From CAVPWP01 sp050789285 (lineage in GTDB: Bacteria > Pseudomonadota > Alphaproteobacteria > Rhodobacterales > Rhodobacteraceae), in contig NZ_JBOUVX010000002.1 in assembly GCF_050789285.1 (NCBI RefSeq), positions 930,001 through 994,000 on the forward strand: a stretch of 64,000 nt of DNA, in the 5' to 3' direction. Each line of letters starts with the position of its first letter. Within the stretch, counting starts at the first letter, position 1. Positions 1 through 7,803 of the stretch are shown one piece after another. Below the pieces are notes generated by a model. It saw only the letters and a list, made by a program, of their open reading frames with translations, did not search any database and had not been told where the DNA came from. Made by a program: the position numbers and the translations under genes.

Positions 1-1157
1 AGCGGCGCCACGTCATGGACCACGCGCAGGCCGCCGAGGCGGAGTGCCTGAAGCGGCGCCGTCCCCGACCGGCAGACCCGGTTGAACAGGTCGATCACGC
101 GGGCGCGCATGTGGACATCGGCGGCGCGGGCCTTTTCGTAGGCCCGAAGCGCCGAAGGGCTGCCGGGATCGTCAGAACTTGCGGCAATCCGCGCAAGCGC
201 TGCGACATCGTGCAGCGAGGTGTTCAGCCCCTGCGCCCCGATCGGGGGCAGGACATGCGCGGCCTCGGCCACAAGGGCCGTCCGCTCGGCGGTAAGGTGT
301 CGGGCGACCTGCGTGATCACCGGCCAGACGCGCACCGGGCTGGCAAGTTCGAGCGGGCCAAGAATCCCGCACGAGCGTTCGGTGGCCAGCGCGCCAAGGG
401 CGCGCGGTGCCAGCGCGGCAAGCTCAAGCGCGCGCGGTCCCCGCTCCATCCAGACCACGGCCGAGGCCGGGCCGCCCTTGTGATCGGGCAGGGGAACAAG
501 GACGAAGGCGCCGCCTTCGTTGTAAAGCTCGGTCGAGGTGCCGCCGTGCGGATGAAGATGCGTCACCTCGAAGGCCAGCGCCTTCTGGCCGTATCGGGTC
601 ACGTCGACGCTGATCCCGGCGGCTTCGCGCACGGGCGAAGTGCGGCCATCCGCGCCCACCACCAGCCGGGCCTCGACGCGCGTGCCGTCCGTCAGGCGCA
701 CGATCGCGCCACGTTCGCGCGTCAGCATGCCCGCAAAGCCCGTGCCCAGCCGCAGGTCGACGTTCGGAAAATCGGCAAGCCGGTCGACCAGAAGGTTCCG
801 GGTCAGCCAGTTCGGGAGGTTCCAGCCGAAGGGGCCGTCGGTGACGTCCTCTGCCCGGAACGCGCGTTCGTCGCGGACGGTGGGCGGCCAGCCCGAGGTG
901 TCGATCACGCGCAGCGTATCGAGGGGCGCGGCGTGGGGGGACAGCGCCTCCCACAGACCGGCCTCGCGGAACAGCGCAATGGCGGGGGCAAGAAAGGCCG
1001 TCGACCGCAGGTCTGACCCGTCGGCGCCGACCGATTTCGGGGGCGGGGCGGGATCGACAAGAACGACCGAAAGGCCCGCGCGCGCAAAGGCCGCGGCGGC
1101 GGTCAGTCCGGCGATCCCACCCCCCGAGATCAGGATATCGGTGCGTTCCAGCGGCAT
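1..1157 (-). CDS. UbiH/UbiF/COQ6-family FAD-dependent hydroxylase (partial)
   Basis: The reading frame starts at an ATG whose complement is 1155-1157 and runs off the left edge, so the C-terminus is missing. The N-terminus carries the dinucleotide-binding GGGIAG signature, a VGADGRTSPVR motif sits near the middle, and the C-terminal FAD motif reads AEAAHVLPPIGAQGLN. This is the pattern of the ubiquinone-biosynthesis monooxygenases (UbiH/F/I, VisC, COQ6), which hydroxylate the quinone ring using FAD and O2. Which ring position is hydroxylated cannot be told from motifs. The family call is strong; the specific Ubi name is left open. Confidence 0.88.
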   Translation of the reverse strand, partial: MPLERTDILISGGGIAGLTAAAAFARAGLSVVLVDPAPPPKSVGADGSDLRSTAFLAPAIALFREAGLWEALSPHAAPLDTLRVIDTSGWPPTVRDERAFRAEDVTDGPFGWNLPNWLTRNLLVDRLADFPNVDLRLGTGFAGMLTRERGAIVRLTDGTRVEARLVVGADGRTSPVREAAGISVDVTRYGQKALAFEVTHLHPHGGTSTELYNEGGAFVLVPLPDHKGGPASAVVWMERGPRALELAALAPRALGALATERSCGILGPLELASPVRVWPVITQVARHLTAERTALVAEAAHVLPPIGAQGLNTSLHDVAALARIAASSDDPGSPSALRAYEKARAADVHMRARVIDLFNRVCRSGTAPLQALRLGGLRVVHDVAP

Positions 1158-1205
1158 GGCGGAAGTCTATGCCGGCGCCGGGCCGTGCTCCAGCGCCAAA
1201 GTCCC

Positions 1206-1457
1206 TCAGCCCCAGCTGATCGCAAGCAGCAGCGCGAAGACCAGCGGCACCATGATCAGTGCCGGGATGTAAAGGCCCGGCACCCCGAACAGCATCGCCG
1301 AGATGCCCCAGAGGCTGACGATCAGGCCTGCGCCGTAATACAGGTTCTCTTCGCCCTTCTCGGCGGTGTCGCGGGCGATCCAGCCGAAAACCGGGACAAG
1401 GTAGAAAAGCCGCAGCCAAAGCGGCGGCCGCGCGGGAAGGGATGTCGCAAGTGCCAT
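1206..1457 (-). CDS. small hydrophobic membrane protein
   Basis: This 83-residue protein has a short charged N-terminus and two or three hydrophobic stretches, around residues 13-26, 41-57 and 63-82. An AGGAG ribosome-binding site lies 8 bases before the ATG. It sits between the FAD hydroxylase and a HAD phosphatase, all on the minus strand. I do not recognise the family; its size and composition suggest a small inner-membrane protein. Its codon pattern looks like its neighbours. Confidence 0.65.
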   Translation of the reverse strand: MALATSLPARPPLWLRLFYLVPVFGWIARDTAEKGEENLYYGAGLIVSLWGISAMLFGVPGLYIPALIMVPLVFALLLAISWG

Positions 1458-1529
1458 GATCTCGTCTCCTGTTCGCTGCGATGCAGATAGTCCCGAACGA
1501 CAGGATGTCAGCCGCCGAAGGCCCGGAAC

Positions 1530-2177
1530 CTAGCGTCGCAGCTGCGACAGAAAGTCCACAAGGTCGTCCGTGTGGTGATGCACATGCGGCGCGTCCTGGG
1601 CCTCGGGTGCGACAAGAACGCAGCGCATCCCCATGGCATGGGGCGCGGCGAGGTTGCGTATGTCGTCCTCGAACATCGCGGCCGTATTCGGAGCGATGCC
1701 ATCCAGCGCGAAGACCGTCTCGAAGGCCGCGCGTTCGGGCTTCGGCCGGAAGCCGGCGTGTTCGACCCCGTAGACGGCATCGAAGAGGCCAGAAAGACCC
1801 CGGGCCGACAGGACCCGTTCGGCGTAGGGTGTGCTGCCGTTGGTATAGACGATGCGTCGGCCCGGCAGATCGGCGATGGCCGACGCAAGCGCGGGGTCGG
1901 TCTGCAACCCGTCGAGCGAAATCTCGTGCACATGGGTCAGGTAGGGGCCGGGATCGACGCCGTGTTCGTCCATCAGGCCCGCCAGCGTCGTGCCATAGGT
2001 GCGCCAGTAATGCTGGCGAAGGCGGTCGGCCTCGTCCCGGCCAACGCCAAGGGCTTGCATGACCCAATCGGTCATGCGCACCTCGATCTGGTCGAAGAGC
2101 CGGGCTTCGGGCGGATAAAGCGTGTTGTCGAGGTCGAAGACCCACGCCGTGACATGTGAGAATCGGTCGGCCACCAT
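1530..2177 (-). CDS. HAD-family pyrimidine 5'-nucleotidase-like hydrolase
   Basis: The 215-residue protein has HAD motif I as DLDNTLYP near residue 15 (nucleophile and acid aspartates), motif II as YTNGS near residue 111, the motif III lysine in the GFRPKPE stretch, and motif IV as FEDD near residue 168. The length and the DLDNTLYP form match the YjjG/SDT1-like pyrimidine 5'-nucleotidase subgroup, which dephosphorylates nucleoside monophosphates in the cytoplasm. The exact substrate is an inference. It is divergent from the GntR regulator at 2277. Confidence 0.85.
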   Translation of the reverse strand: MVADRFSHVTAWVFDLDNTLYPPEARLFDQIEVRMTDWVMQALGVGRDEADRLRQHYWRTYGTTLAGLMDEHGVDPGPYLTHVHEISLDGLQTDPALASAIADLPGRRIVYTNGSTPYAERVLSARGLSGLFDAVYGVEHAGFRPKPERAAFETVFALDGIAPNTAAMFEDDIRNLAAPHAMGMRCVLVAPEAQDAPHVHHHTDDLVDFLSQLRR

Positions 2178-2276
2178 GGCTCACAGGTAGGGGTGGGGGC
2201 GGCGGGCGGCAATGGGCAGTTGCCCTTTGGCCGTCAGCGGCTAGGCTCTGGATCGACTGCCGTGCGGAGCCTGCCC

Positions 2277-2930
2277 ATGACCGATCAGAAGCCCTCTCAG
2301 CGCGACGCCTATGCGCTGATTCTCCATGCCATCGACATCGGCACCTACCGGCCGGGCGACCGGCTTGTCGAAAGCGAGCTTGCCGACCGCTTCGGCGTGT
2401 CGCGCACGCCGATCCGCGAGGCCCTGCAGCGGCTTGAGACGCAGTCCCTTCTGGCGCGCGACGGGCGCAGCCTGATCGTGGCCTCGCTCGACCACAACCA
2501 GATGGCCGAACTCTACGTCGTGCGGCGCGAGCTTGAAGGGCTGGCCGCGCGGCTTGCGGCCAAGCACGCCACCGATGAAGAGGTGCGGGTGTTGCAGAAG
2601 ATGGTCGACGAGGATGCCCGCCTCGTCAACGACCCGGCGGCCCTTGCGCGGGCCAACCGGCGGTTCCACCGGCAGATCCACCTTGCCTCGCACAACCGTT
2701 ACCTCGTGCAGCAGCTCGACCTTGTCTACCGGTCGATGGCGCTTATGGCGACGACGACGCTTGCCGCCGAGGGGCGGGGGCGCGTGGCGCTGGATGAACA
2801 CCAGAAGATCGTCGATGCGATCAAGGCCGGTGACGGCGACTCCGCCTATCGCGCGTTGAAGGAGCATATCTCGAACGCCTTCGAGACGCGTCTGCGCAGC
2901 GACGCCCAGACCGCCGGGCGCGACGACTAG
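2277..2930 (+). CDS. GntR-family transcriptional regulator (FadR/FCD subfamily)
   Basis: The chosen ATG follows a GGAG ribosome-binding site and gives 217 residues; an upstream in-frame start would add 28 residues with no family similarity. The N-terminal winged helix (about residues 10-75) contains the GntR hallmarks RPGDRLVE, LADRFGVSRTPIREAL and LQRLE. The rest is an all-helical FCD-type effector domain with R and H residues placed as in that family. It probably senses a small carboxylate; the ligand is unknown. Its TAG stop shares the bases CTAG with the convergent glycosyltransferase. Confidence 0.9.
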   Translation: MTDQKPSQRDAYALILHAIDIGTYRPGDRLVESELADRFGVSRTPIREALQRLETQSLLARDGRSLIVASLDHNQMAELYVVRRELEGLAARLAAKHATDEEVRVLQKMVDEDARLVNDPAALARANRRFHRQIHLASHNRYLVQQLDLVYRSMALMATTTLAAEGRGRVALDEHQKIVDAIKAGDGDSAYRALKEHISNAFETRLRSDAQTAGRDD

Positions 2931-4786
2931 GTGTCCTGCGTCCTGGCCGCGGAAGGCCCCTCGGCCGGAGCGCGCGACGCGGCGTCGGGCCGCGACGAGA
3001 TGCCGTGGGCCGTCTTGTCCCAGTAGAACGGGCGCGAAATCAGTTCGAACATCGCCTTGTAGGACGCGATCGCGCCCAGAGGCCAGTAAAGGTGCAGCGT
3101 CGGCACCCAGGGGATCAGCCAGCGGTGCCTTGGCCCGGCCACGGCGGCGCAGCCGATCGCCACGTTCGCCACCTCGGCCAGAAGGAACAGGGCCCCCAGG
3201 GTCAGGAACAGGCCCCGGGGCAGCACGTCGGCCAGCGGATGGGGAACCCCCAGCGGCAGAAGCCAGAACGACCAGAGCACCGGGGCGAGCACGAATTGCG
3301 ACAACGTGCCCAGAAGCAGCACCTGCACCCCGAAGAAGCGCCAGGGCCCCAGGTCCGACAGAAGCCGCCGGGGCGAGCGGCTGTGCACCGCCCAGGTCAT
3401 CGCATAGCCCTTGAGCCACCGCGACCGCTGCCGGACCCAGGGCCAGACATGGCAGTTCGCCTCTTCCTCGGTCACCGTGGCGATCAGTTCCGTCCGATAG
3501 CCGCGCCGGGCAAGGCGGATGCCAAGGTCGGCGTCCTCGGTCACGTTGTGGGCGTCCCAGCCCCCAAGCGCCTCAAGCGCGGCGCGGCGGAAGAACAACG
3601 TCGTGCCGCCAAGCGGGATCACCAGCCCAAGGCGCAACAGCCCCGGAAGGATGATCCGGAACCAGGCGGCGTAATCGACGGTGAAGCACCGCGACAGCCA
3701 GTTCTGGTGCGGATTGTAGAAGTCGAGGATTCCCTGAAGGCAGGCGACCTCGGGGCCCGACCTGGCGAAGCGCGTCACCACCTGCCGGATCTGGTCGGGG
3801 GCGGGCGCATCTTCTGCGTCATAGACGCCGATGATCGACCCCCGCGCGAAATCAAGCGCGTAGTTCAGCGCCCGTGGCTTGGTCTGAAGCGTGCCAGGCG
3901 GCACGGTGACAAGGCGCATCCAGGGGGGCAGGCCCGCCGCTTCGACGGTGGCCTGGGTGATCGTGTCATTTTCCTCGGCGATCAGCAGGATGTCGAGCAA
4001 GTCGCGCGGGTAGGCCAGCCGGTCGAGCCGGCGCAACAGCCGCCCGGCGATCTCGCGCTCGCGGAAAAGGGGCACCAGAAGGCTGACGCGTGGCAACCGG
4101 GCCGGTTCCGGCGCGCCGCGCACGCTTTGAAAGCCGCGGCGGTCCTTTCGTCGTCCAAGAAGCTCGGCCAGGGCCGCGGCGACGCGCAGGCCCTGTGACA
4201 GGACCAGCGTCAGGCAGGCCCAGAACGCAAGCGCCGAGAAGGCCGCGACCGGGTGCCAGAGGATCAGCCCGACCACGGCGGCTAGGGCTGGCACCAGCCA
4301 CCCAGGATGCCGCCCCGGCCGCAGATCGCGGCAGCTTTCCCCCGGCGCGACACGTGCCTCGGCCCGGGCCGCCAGCGCGTGACGGCGCTGCCGCAACACG
4401 GCGGCCTCGACCGCGCGTTCGTCCGCAAGGCCCATCATCACGCGACCGAACAGGTGTTCGAGCCGGGGCTTTGCCGCGGCGAAAGCCGCCGGGTCGGAGA
4501 CCGCCACCACCACGCCCCCGCCCATCCGGCGCCAGGGCAGGACCCGATCGCGCAGCGCGAGGGCGGGGTCGTAGGCGTCGATCAGGCGCGCATCCGCCGG
4601 GGCGTCGGACAGATCCATGCGCCCGGCAGCATTGGCCGTCACCTGGCCTTTGGCCCAATCGTGGGGCCCGACCGGTTCCGCCACCGACAGGACGACCCCG
4701 ACGCCGATCCCGGGCGCGGGACGGCTGTCGGTCTCGCCGCGCGGCGCGGCGAGGGCCGGCACAAGCCGAAGGGGAAGCGAGGACAT
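2927..4786 (-). CDS. membrane-bound family 2 glycosyltransferase with N-terminal MshEN-like domain
   Basis: From the ATG at 4786 the protein has 619 residues. The C-terminal two thirds are a processive GT2 enzyme: an EEND segment, the DAED metal site, the TEDADLG acceptor motif and QRSRW, flanked by hydrophobic segments before and after the catalytic domain. This resembles cellulose/hyaluronan synthase-like enzymes that polymerise and export polysaccharide. The first about 150 residues resemble the MshEN/GspE N-terminal domain fold (the stretch around VAVSDPAAF). Longer upstream starts would run into carA and are rejected. The polymer made is unknown. Confidence 0.83.
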   Translation of the reverse strand: MSSLPLRLVPALAAPRGETDSRPAPGIGVGVVLSVAEPVGPHDWAKGQVTANAAGRMDLSDAPADARLIDAYDPALALRDRVLPWRRMGGGVVVAVSDPAAFAAAKPRLEHLFGRVMMGLADERAVEAAVLRQRRHALAARAEARVAPGESCRDLRPGRHPGWLVPALAAVVGLILWHPVAAFSALAFWACLTLVLSQGLRVAAALAELLGRRKDRRGFQSVRGAPEPARLPRVSLLVPLFREREIAGRLLRRLDRLAYPRDLLDILLIAEENDTITQATVEAAGLPPWMRLVTVPPGTLQTKPRALNYALDFARGSIIGVYDAEDAPAPDQIRQVVTRFARSGPEVACLQGILDFYNPHQNWLSRCFTVDYAAWFRIILPGLLRLGLVIPLGGTTLFFRRAALEALGGWDAHNVTEDADLGIRLARRGYRTELIATVTEEEANCHVWPWVRQRSRWLKGYAMTWAVHSRSPRRLLSDLGPWRFFGVQVLLLGTLSQFVLAPVLWSFWLLPLGVPHPLADVLPRGLFLTLGALFLLAEVANVAIGCAAVAGPRHRWLIPWVPTLHLYWPLGAIASYKAMFELISRPFYWDKTAHGISSRPDAASRAPAEGPSAARTQDT

Positions 4787-4889
4787 GGAACACCCGGGAC
4801 GGTAACTGCACGCGACCGCAGCATTCCCGACCAGGGTTAACAGTTGGTTTACGGGGGCGCGGTGCCGGACGGTTGCCCCAGGCTGCGGG

Positions 4890-6044
4890 TCAGGCGGCCG
4901 CCTTGCCCGCGGAGATGGCGGCGGCGAACCGCTCGAACAGGTAATAGCTGTCCTGCGGGCCGGGGCTTGCCTCGGGGTGGTACTGCACGCTGAAAACTGG
5001 CCGGTCGGCCAGGCGGATGCCGCAGTTCGACCCGTCGAACAGCGACACATGCGTCTCGATCACGCCGTCGGGCAGGGTCTGGGCGTCGACCGTGAAGCCG
5101 TGGTTCATCGACGTGATCTCGACCTTGCCGGTCTCGAGGTCCTTCACCGGGTGGTTGGCGCCGTGGTGGCCGTGGTTCATCTTGATCGTGCGCGCGCCCA
5201 GCGCCAGCGCCAGCATCTGGTGGCCAAGGCAGATCCCGAAAACCGGAATGTCGCTGCGTTCGAGCACGGCCCGGATCATCGGCACGGCGTAGTCGCCGGT
5301 GGCCGCCGGATCGCCCGGGCCGTTCGACAGGAACAGCCCCTCGGGGTTCAGCGCCAGCACGTCCTCGGCCGTGGCCGTGGCCGGAAGAACCGTCACCTCG
5401 CAGCCGGTCGAGGCCAGGCAGCGCAGGATGTTGCGTTTCGCGCCATAGTCGATGGCGACGACGCGGTGGCCCGGGCCTTCGCGCCGCGCATAGCCTTCGG
5501 GCCAGGCCCAGCGCATCTCGTCCCAGCGGTAGGACTGGCGGGTCGAGACGTCCTTGGCAAGATCAAGGCCCACAAGCCCGGGAAAGGCGCGCGCGGCCTT
5601 CACCAGAGCCTCGATGTCGAAGTTGCCATCGGGATCGTGCGCCAGCGCCACGTGGGGCGCGCCCTGCTGCCGGATGGCGCGGGTCAGGCGGCGGGTGTCG
5701 ATCCCGCCCATGCCGATCCGACCACGCCGCACCAGCCAGTCGGTCAGCCGTTCGGTCGCGCGCCAGTTCGACGGCTCGGTCGGATCCCACTTCACCACCA
5801 TGCCGGCGGCCACCGGATCGGCGGTCTCGTCGTCCTCGGGGTTGACGCCGACGTTGCCCACGTGCGGGAAGGTGAAGGTCACGACCTGCCCGGCGTAAGA
5901 GGGGTCGGTCATGATCTCCTGGTAGCCGGTCATCGCCGTGTTGAAGCAAAGCTCGGCCGTGGTCAGGCCCGTCGCGCCGAAGCCGCGCCCGAAGAACAGC
6001 GTTCCGTCCGCAAGGGCAAGGCAGGCGGTGGGGCGCTGTGGCAT
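4890..6044 (-). CDS. carA: carbamoyl-phosphate synthase small subunit
   Basis: The 384-residue protein has normal length for CarA. The C-terminal glutaminase domain has the class I triad: nucleophile Cys in FGICLGHQ, and His and Glu in QYHPEASPGP. The N-terminal half has the CarA-specific SNGPGDP and GIDTRRLTR motifs. CarA hydrolyses glutamine and channels ammonia to CarB for carbamoyl phosphate, which feeds arginine and pyrimidine synthesis. carB is not in the window. A stem-loop lies 44 bases upstream of the ATG. Confidence 0.97.
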   Translation of the reverse strand: MPQRPTACLALADGTLFFGRGFGATGLTTAELCFNTAMTGYQEIMTDPSYAGQVVTFTFPHVGNVGVNPEDDETADPVAAGMVVKWDPTEPSNWRATERLTDWLVRRGRIGMGGIDTRRLTRAIRQQGAPHVALAHDPDGNFDIEALVKAARAFPGLVGLDLAKDVSTRQSYRWDEMRWAWPEGYARREGPGHRVVAIDYGAKRNILRCLASTGCEVTVLPATATAEDVLALNPEGLFLSNGPGDPAATGDYAVPMIRAVLERSDIPVFGICLGHQMLALALGARTIKMNHGHHGANHPVKDLETGKVEITSMNHGFTVDAQTLPDGVIETHVSLFDGSNCGIRLADRPVFSVQYHPEASPGPQDSYYLFERFAAAISAGKAAA

Positions 6045-6077
6045 GGCTGGCTCCGCGGGTCAGGAAATCGTGCAGAG

Positions 6078-6120
6078 CCTTAAAGAAGGGCCGCGGGGAT
6101 GGCAAGTATCCCCACGGCCC
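6078..6120 (-). terminator. stem-loop terminator between the 6193-6633 gene and carA
   Basis: Bases 6088-6100 and 6108-6120 form an inverted repeat (GGGCCG.GGGGAT against ATCCCC.CGGCCC, one mismatch) with a 7-base loop. On the minus strand it is followed by CTTCTTTAA. It lies downstream of the 146-residue gene and in front of carA, so it most simply ends that transcript. It could also sit in the carA leader if the carA promoter lies further upstream. Confidence 0.6.
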
Positions 6121-6192
6121 ATGCTTTCGTACGATCACGCGGAACCAGCAGTCTTGTACCGTGTTCCGGGGCGATGAAGGGTCTCTCGTCTA

Positions 6193-6633
6193 TCAGACCT
6201 CGCAGTCCAAGCAGGGAATTATTTCAATGTCGCCGTCGCCGCCGCCATCGCCATCGCCGCCCGTGCCGCCATCCGTCGCCGTGGTCGACGTCGCCTCGGT
6301 CGGATCGGTGGTGTCAGCCCAGCCGCCCGACAGGCCGAAGTTCGCGACGCCAGCCCCGATGTCCCAGCCGACATCGCCGCCGATGAAGGCGTCTTCGAAC
6401 AGGTAGGCAATGCCGGCATTCGGCCTGACCGCAGCCGAATTGAACACGTAGTCAAGGCCCAGGTAGCCGACGACTTCTTCCTCTTCGTCGTTGGAGAAGA
6501 CCTTGACGCCGACGGCGAACCCTTCGCCGAAGATGTAGCTTACACTCACCCCGCCAGCGGGATCGGCTGCTACAGGTTGACCTGCCAAAAGGGCCGCCGT
6601 GAGTGCCACGGCGACAGCGGAATGCTTCTGCAT
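6193..6633 (-). CDS. secreted protein of unknown function, beta-rich with Gly/Asp-rich tail
   Basis: The ATG at 6633 is preceded by an AAGCGAG ribosome-binding site and opens a clear signal peptide (residues 1-22, ending QPVAA-DP). The mature part, about residues 25-100, alternates hydrophobic and polar residues as in outer-membrane or beta-sandwich proteins. It is followed by a low-complexity Thr/Gly/Asp tract and a final CLDC. I do not recognise the family. The upstream 150 bases are more AT-rich than the surroundings and probably hold its promoter and that of the divergent gene at 6787. Confidence 0.65.
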   Translation of the reverse strand: MQKHSAVAVALTAALLAGQPVAADPAGGVSVSYIFGEGFAVGVKVFSNDEEEEVVGYLGLDYVFNSAAVRPNAGIAYLFEDAFIGGDVGWDIGAGVANFGLSGGWADTTDPTEATSTTATDGGTGGDGDGGGDGDIEIIPCLDCEV

Positions 6634-6786
6634 GATATACTCGCTTACGTTGGGTAAAGTGGACGAAGTGTTATCATTAGGGTGCTTTCTGTAAAGCGGA
6701 ATGTGCTGCGGTCTGGACCGGGCGCTTGCACCTTTCGCCTGCTGCGGGTATGCCAGCCACTTCGGGATCATGGGGATGAGAACCGA

Positions 6787-7248
6787 ATGACCACTCTGCG
6801 CGCGCGCCTCAGCTCCGAGCTGAAGGACGCCATGAAACAGAAGGACGCCTGTCGCCTGTCGACGCTGCGTCTGATCAATGCCGCCATCAAGGACCGCGAC
6901 ATCGCGCTTCGGGGCGAAGGCCAGGACGACGGCGCAGGTGACGACGAGATCCTGCAGATCCTTGGCAAGATGGTGAAGCAGCGCAACGAAAGCGTGCGCG
7001 CCTACGAAGAGGGCGGCCGCCTCGAGATGGCCGACCAGGAACGCGCCGAGATCAGGGTGATCGAGGATTTCCTGCCCCGCCAACTGGACGAAGGCGAAAT
7101 CGCCGCCGCGATCGACGGGGCGATCGCCACGACCGGGGCCACGTCGATCCGCGACATGGGCAAGGTCATGGGCGAACTCAAGTCGCGCTATGCCGGCCAG
7201 ATGGATTTCGCCCGGGTCGGCCCCATGGTGAAAGACCGCCTTGGCTGA
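6787..7248 (+). CDS. GatB/YqeY domain protein
   Basis: The chosen ATG gives 153 residues, the usual size for YqeY proteins. It has the hallmark start (LSSELKDAMKQKDACRLSTLRLINAAIKD), the MVKQRNESVRAYEEGGR segment, and a C-terminal half related to the GatB tRNA-binding tail (DMGKVMGELKSRYAG). The family resembles the tail of amidotransferase subunit GatB; its function in bacteria is not settled. It ends 9 bases before the end of the convergent DUF2244 gene. Confidence 0.9.
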   Translation: MTTLRARLSSELKDAMKQKDACRLSTLRLINAAIKDRDIALRGEGQDDGAGDDEILQILGKMVKQRNESVRAYEEGGRLEMADQERAEIRVIEDFLPRQLDEGEIAAAIDGAIATTGATSIRDMGKVMGELKSRYAGQMDFARVGPMVKDRLG

Positions 7249-7257
7249 TCGGGCTGC

Positions 7258-7797
7258 CTAGCGCCCGACGCGCGCCAGCAACCGCTGAAGGTCGTGGTGC
7301 AGCGCGGTGCGTTCCTCGGGGCTGAGGAAGGCGCCCAGTTCGACCTCGCGGTCGCCGCCTTTCAGGGTCAGGTAGTTCTCGACCGGGCCGCCATCCTTGT
7401 GAAGCTCGACCCGCACCCAGTAGGGGTTCGCCTCCCAGCGCTGGACGGGGCCGCGCGGATTGGTGCGCACAAGCTCGAGCCGGTCGGGCCAGAGCGTGAG
7501 CACCTCGGTCAGCCGCGCATCCGAATAGCTGCGTTCGATCAGGATCCAGGTCAGGGCAAGGACGCCCATGACGAAGGGCAACAGGCCCCAGAGGACGGGC
7601 GTGCCCAGAACCGCCAGCAGCGGCATCAGCAGAAGCACGAAGGTCACGCCGATGAAGATGGCGAAGCCCTGCCGGGGCAGCGACCGGTGCGGCCAGACCG
7701 ACAGGCGCGCAAGCGGCGCATCGGCCCCCGCGCCATGCGAACGGGCGCCGGCTTTCGCGGGCGCCCGTTCAGGGATGTCATCCCATTTCAGTGGCAT
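7258..7797 (-). CDS. DUF2244 integral membrane protein
   Basis: The 179-residue protein has two transmembrane helices (about residues 45-62 and 66-86), followed by a cytoplasmic beta-rich region with RWEANPYWVRVEL and FLSPEER, typical of DUF2244. It starts only 6 bases after the ctaD stop, so it is almost certainly co-transcribed with cytochrome oxidase subunit I. That linkage suggests a role in oxidase assembly or the respiratory membrane, but no function is established. Confidence 0.85.
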   Translation of the reverse strand: MPLKWDDIPERAPAKAGARSHGAGADAPLARLSVWPHRSLPRQGFAIFIGVTFVLLLMPLLAVLGTPVLWGLLPFVMGVLALTWILIERSYSDARLTEVLTLWPDRLELVRTNPRGPVQRWEANPYWVRVELHKDGGPVENYLTLKGGDREVELGAFLSPEERTALHHDLQRLLARVGR

Positions 7798-7803
7798 GGC
7801 ACC

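Noticed and set aside
6078..6120. Attenuator or riboswitch for carA
   Set aside because: The hairpin lies just after the end of an upstream same-strand gene, and I see no leader peptide or aptamer-like fold, so a plain terminator is simpler.
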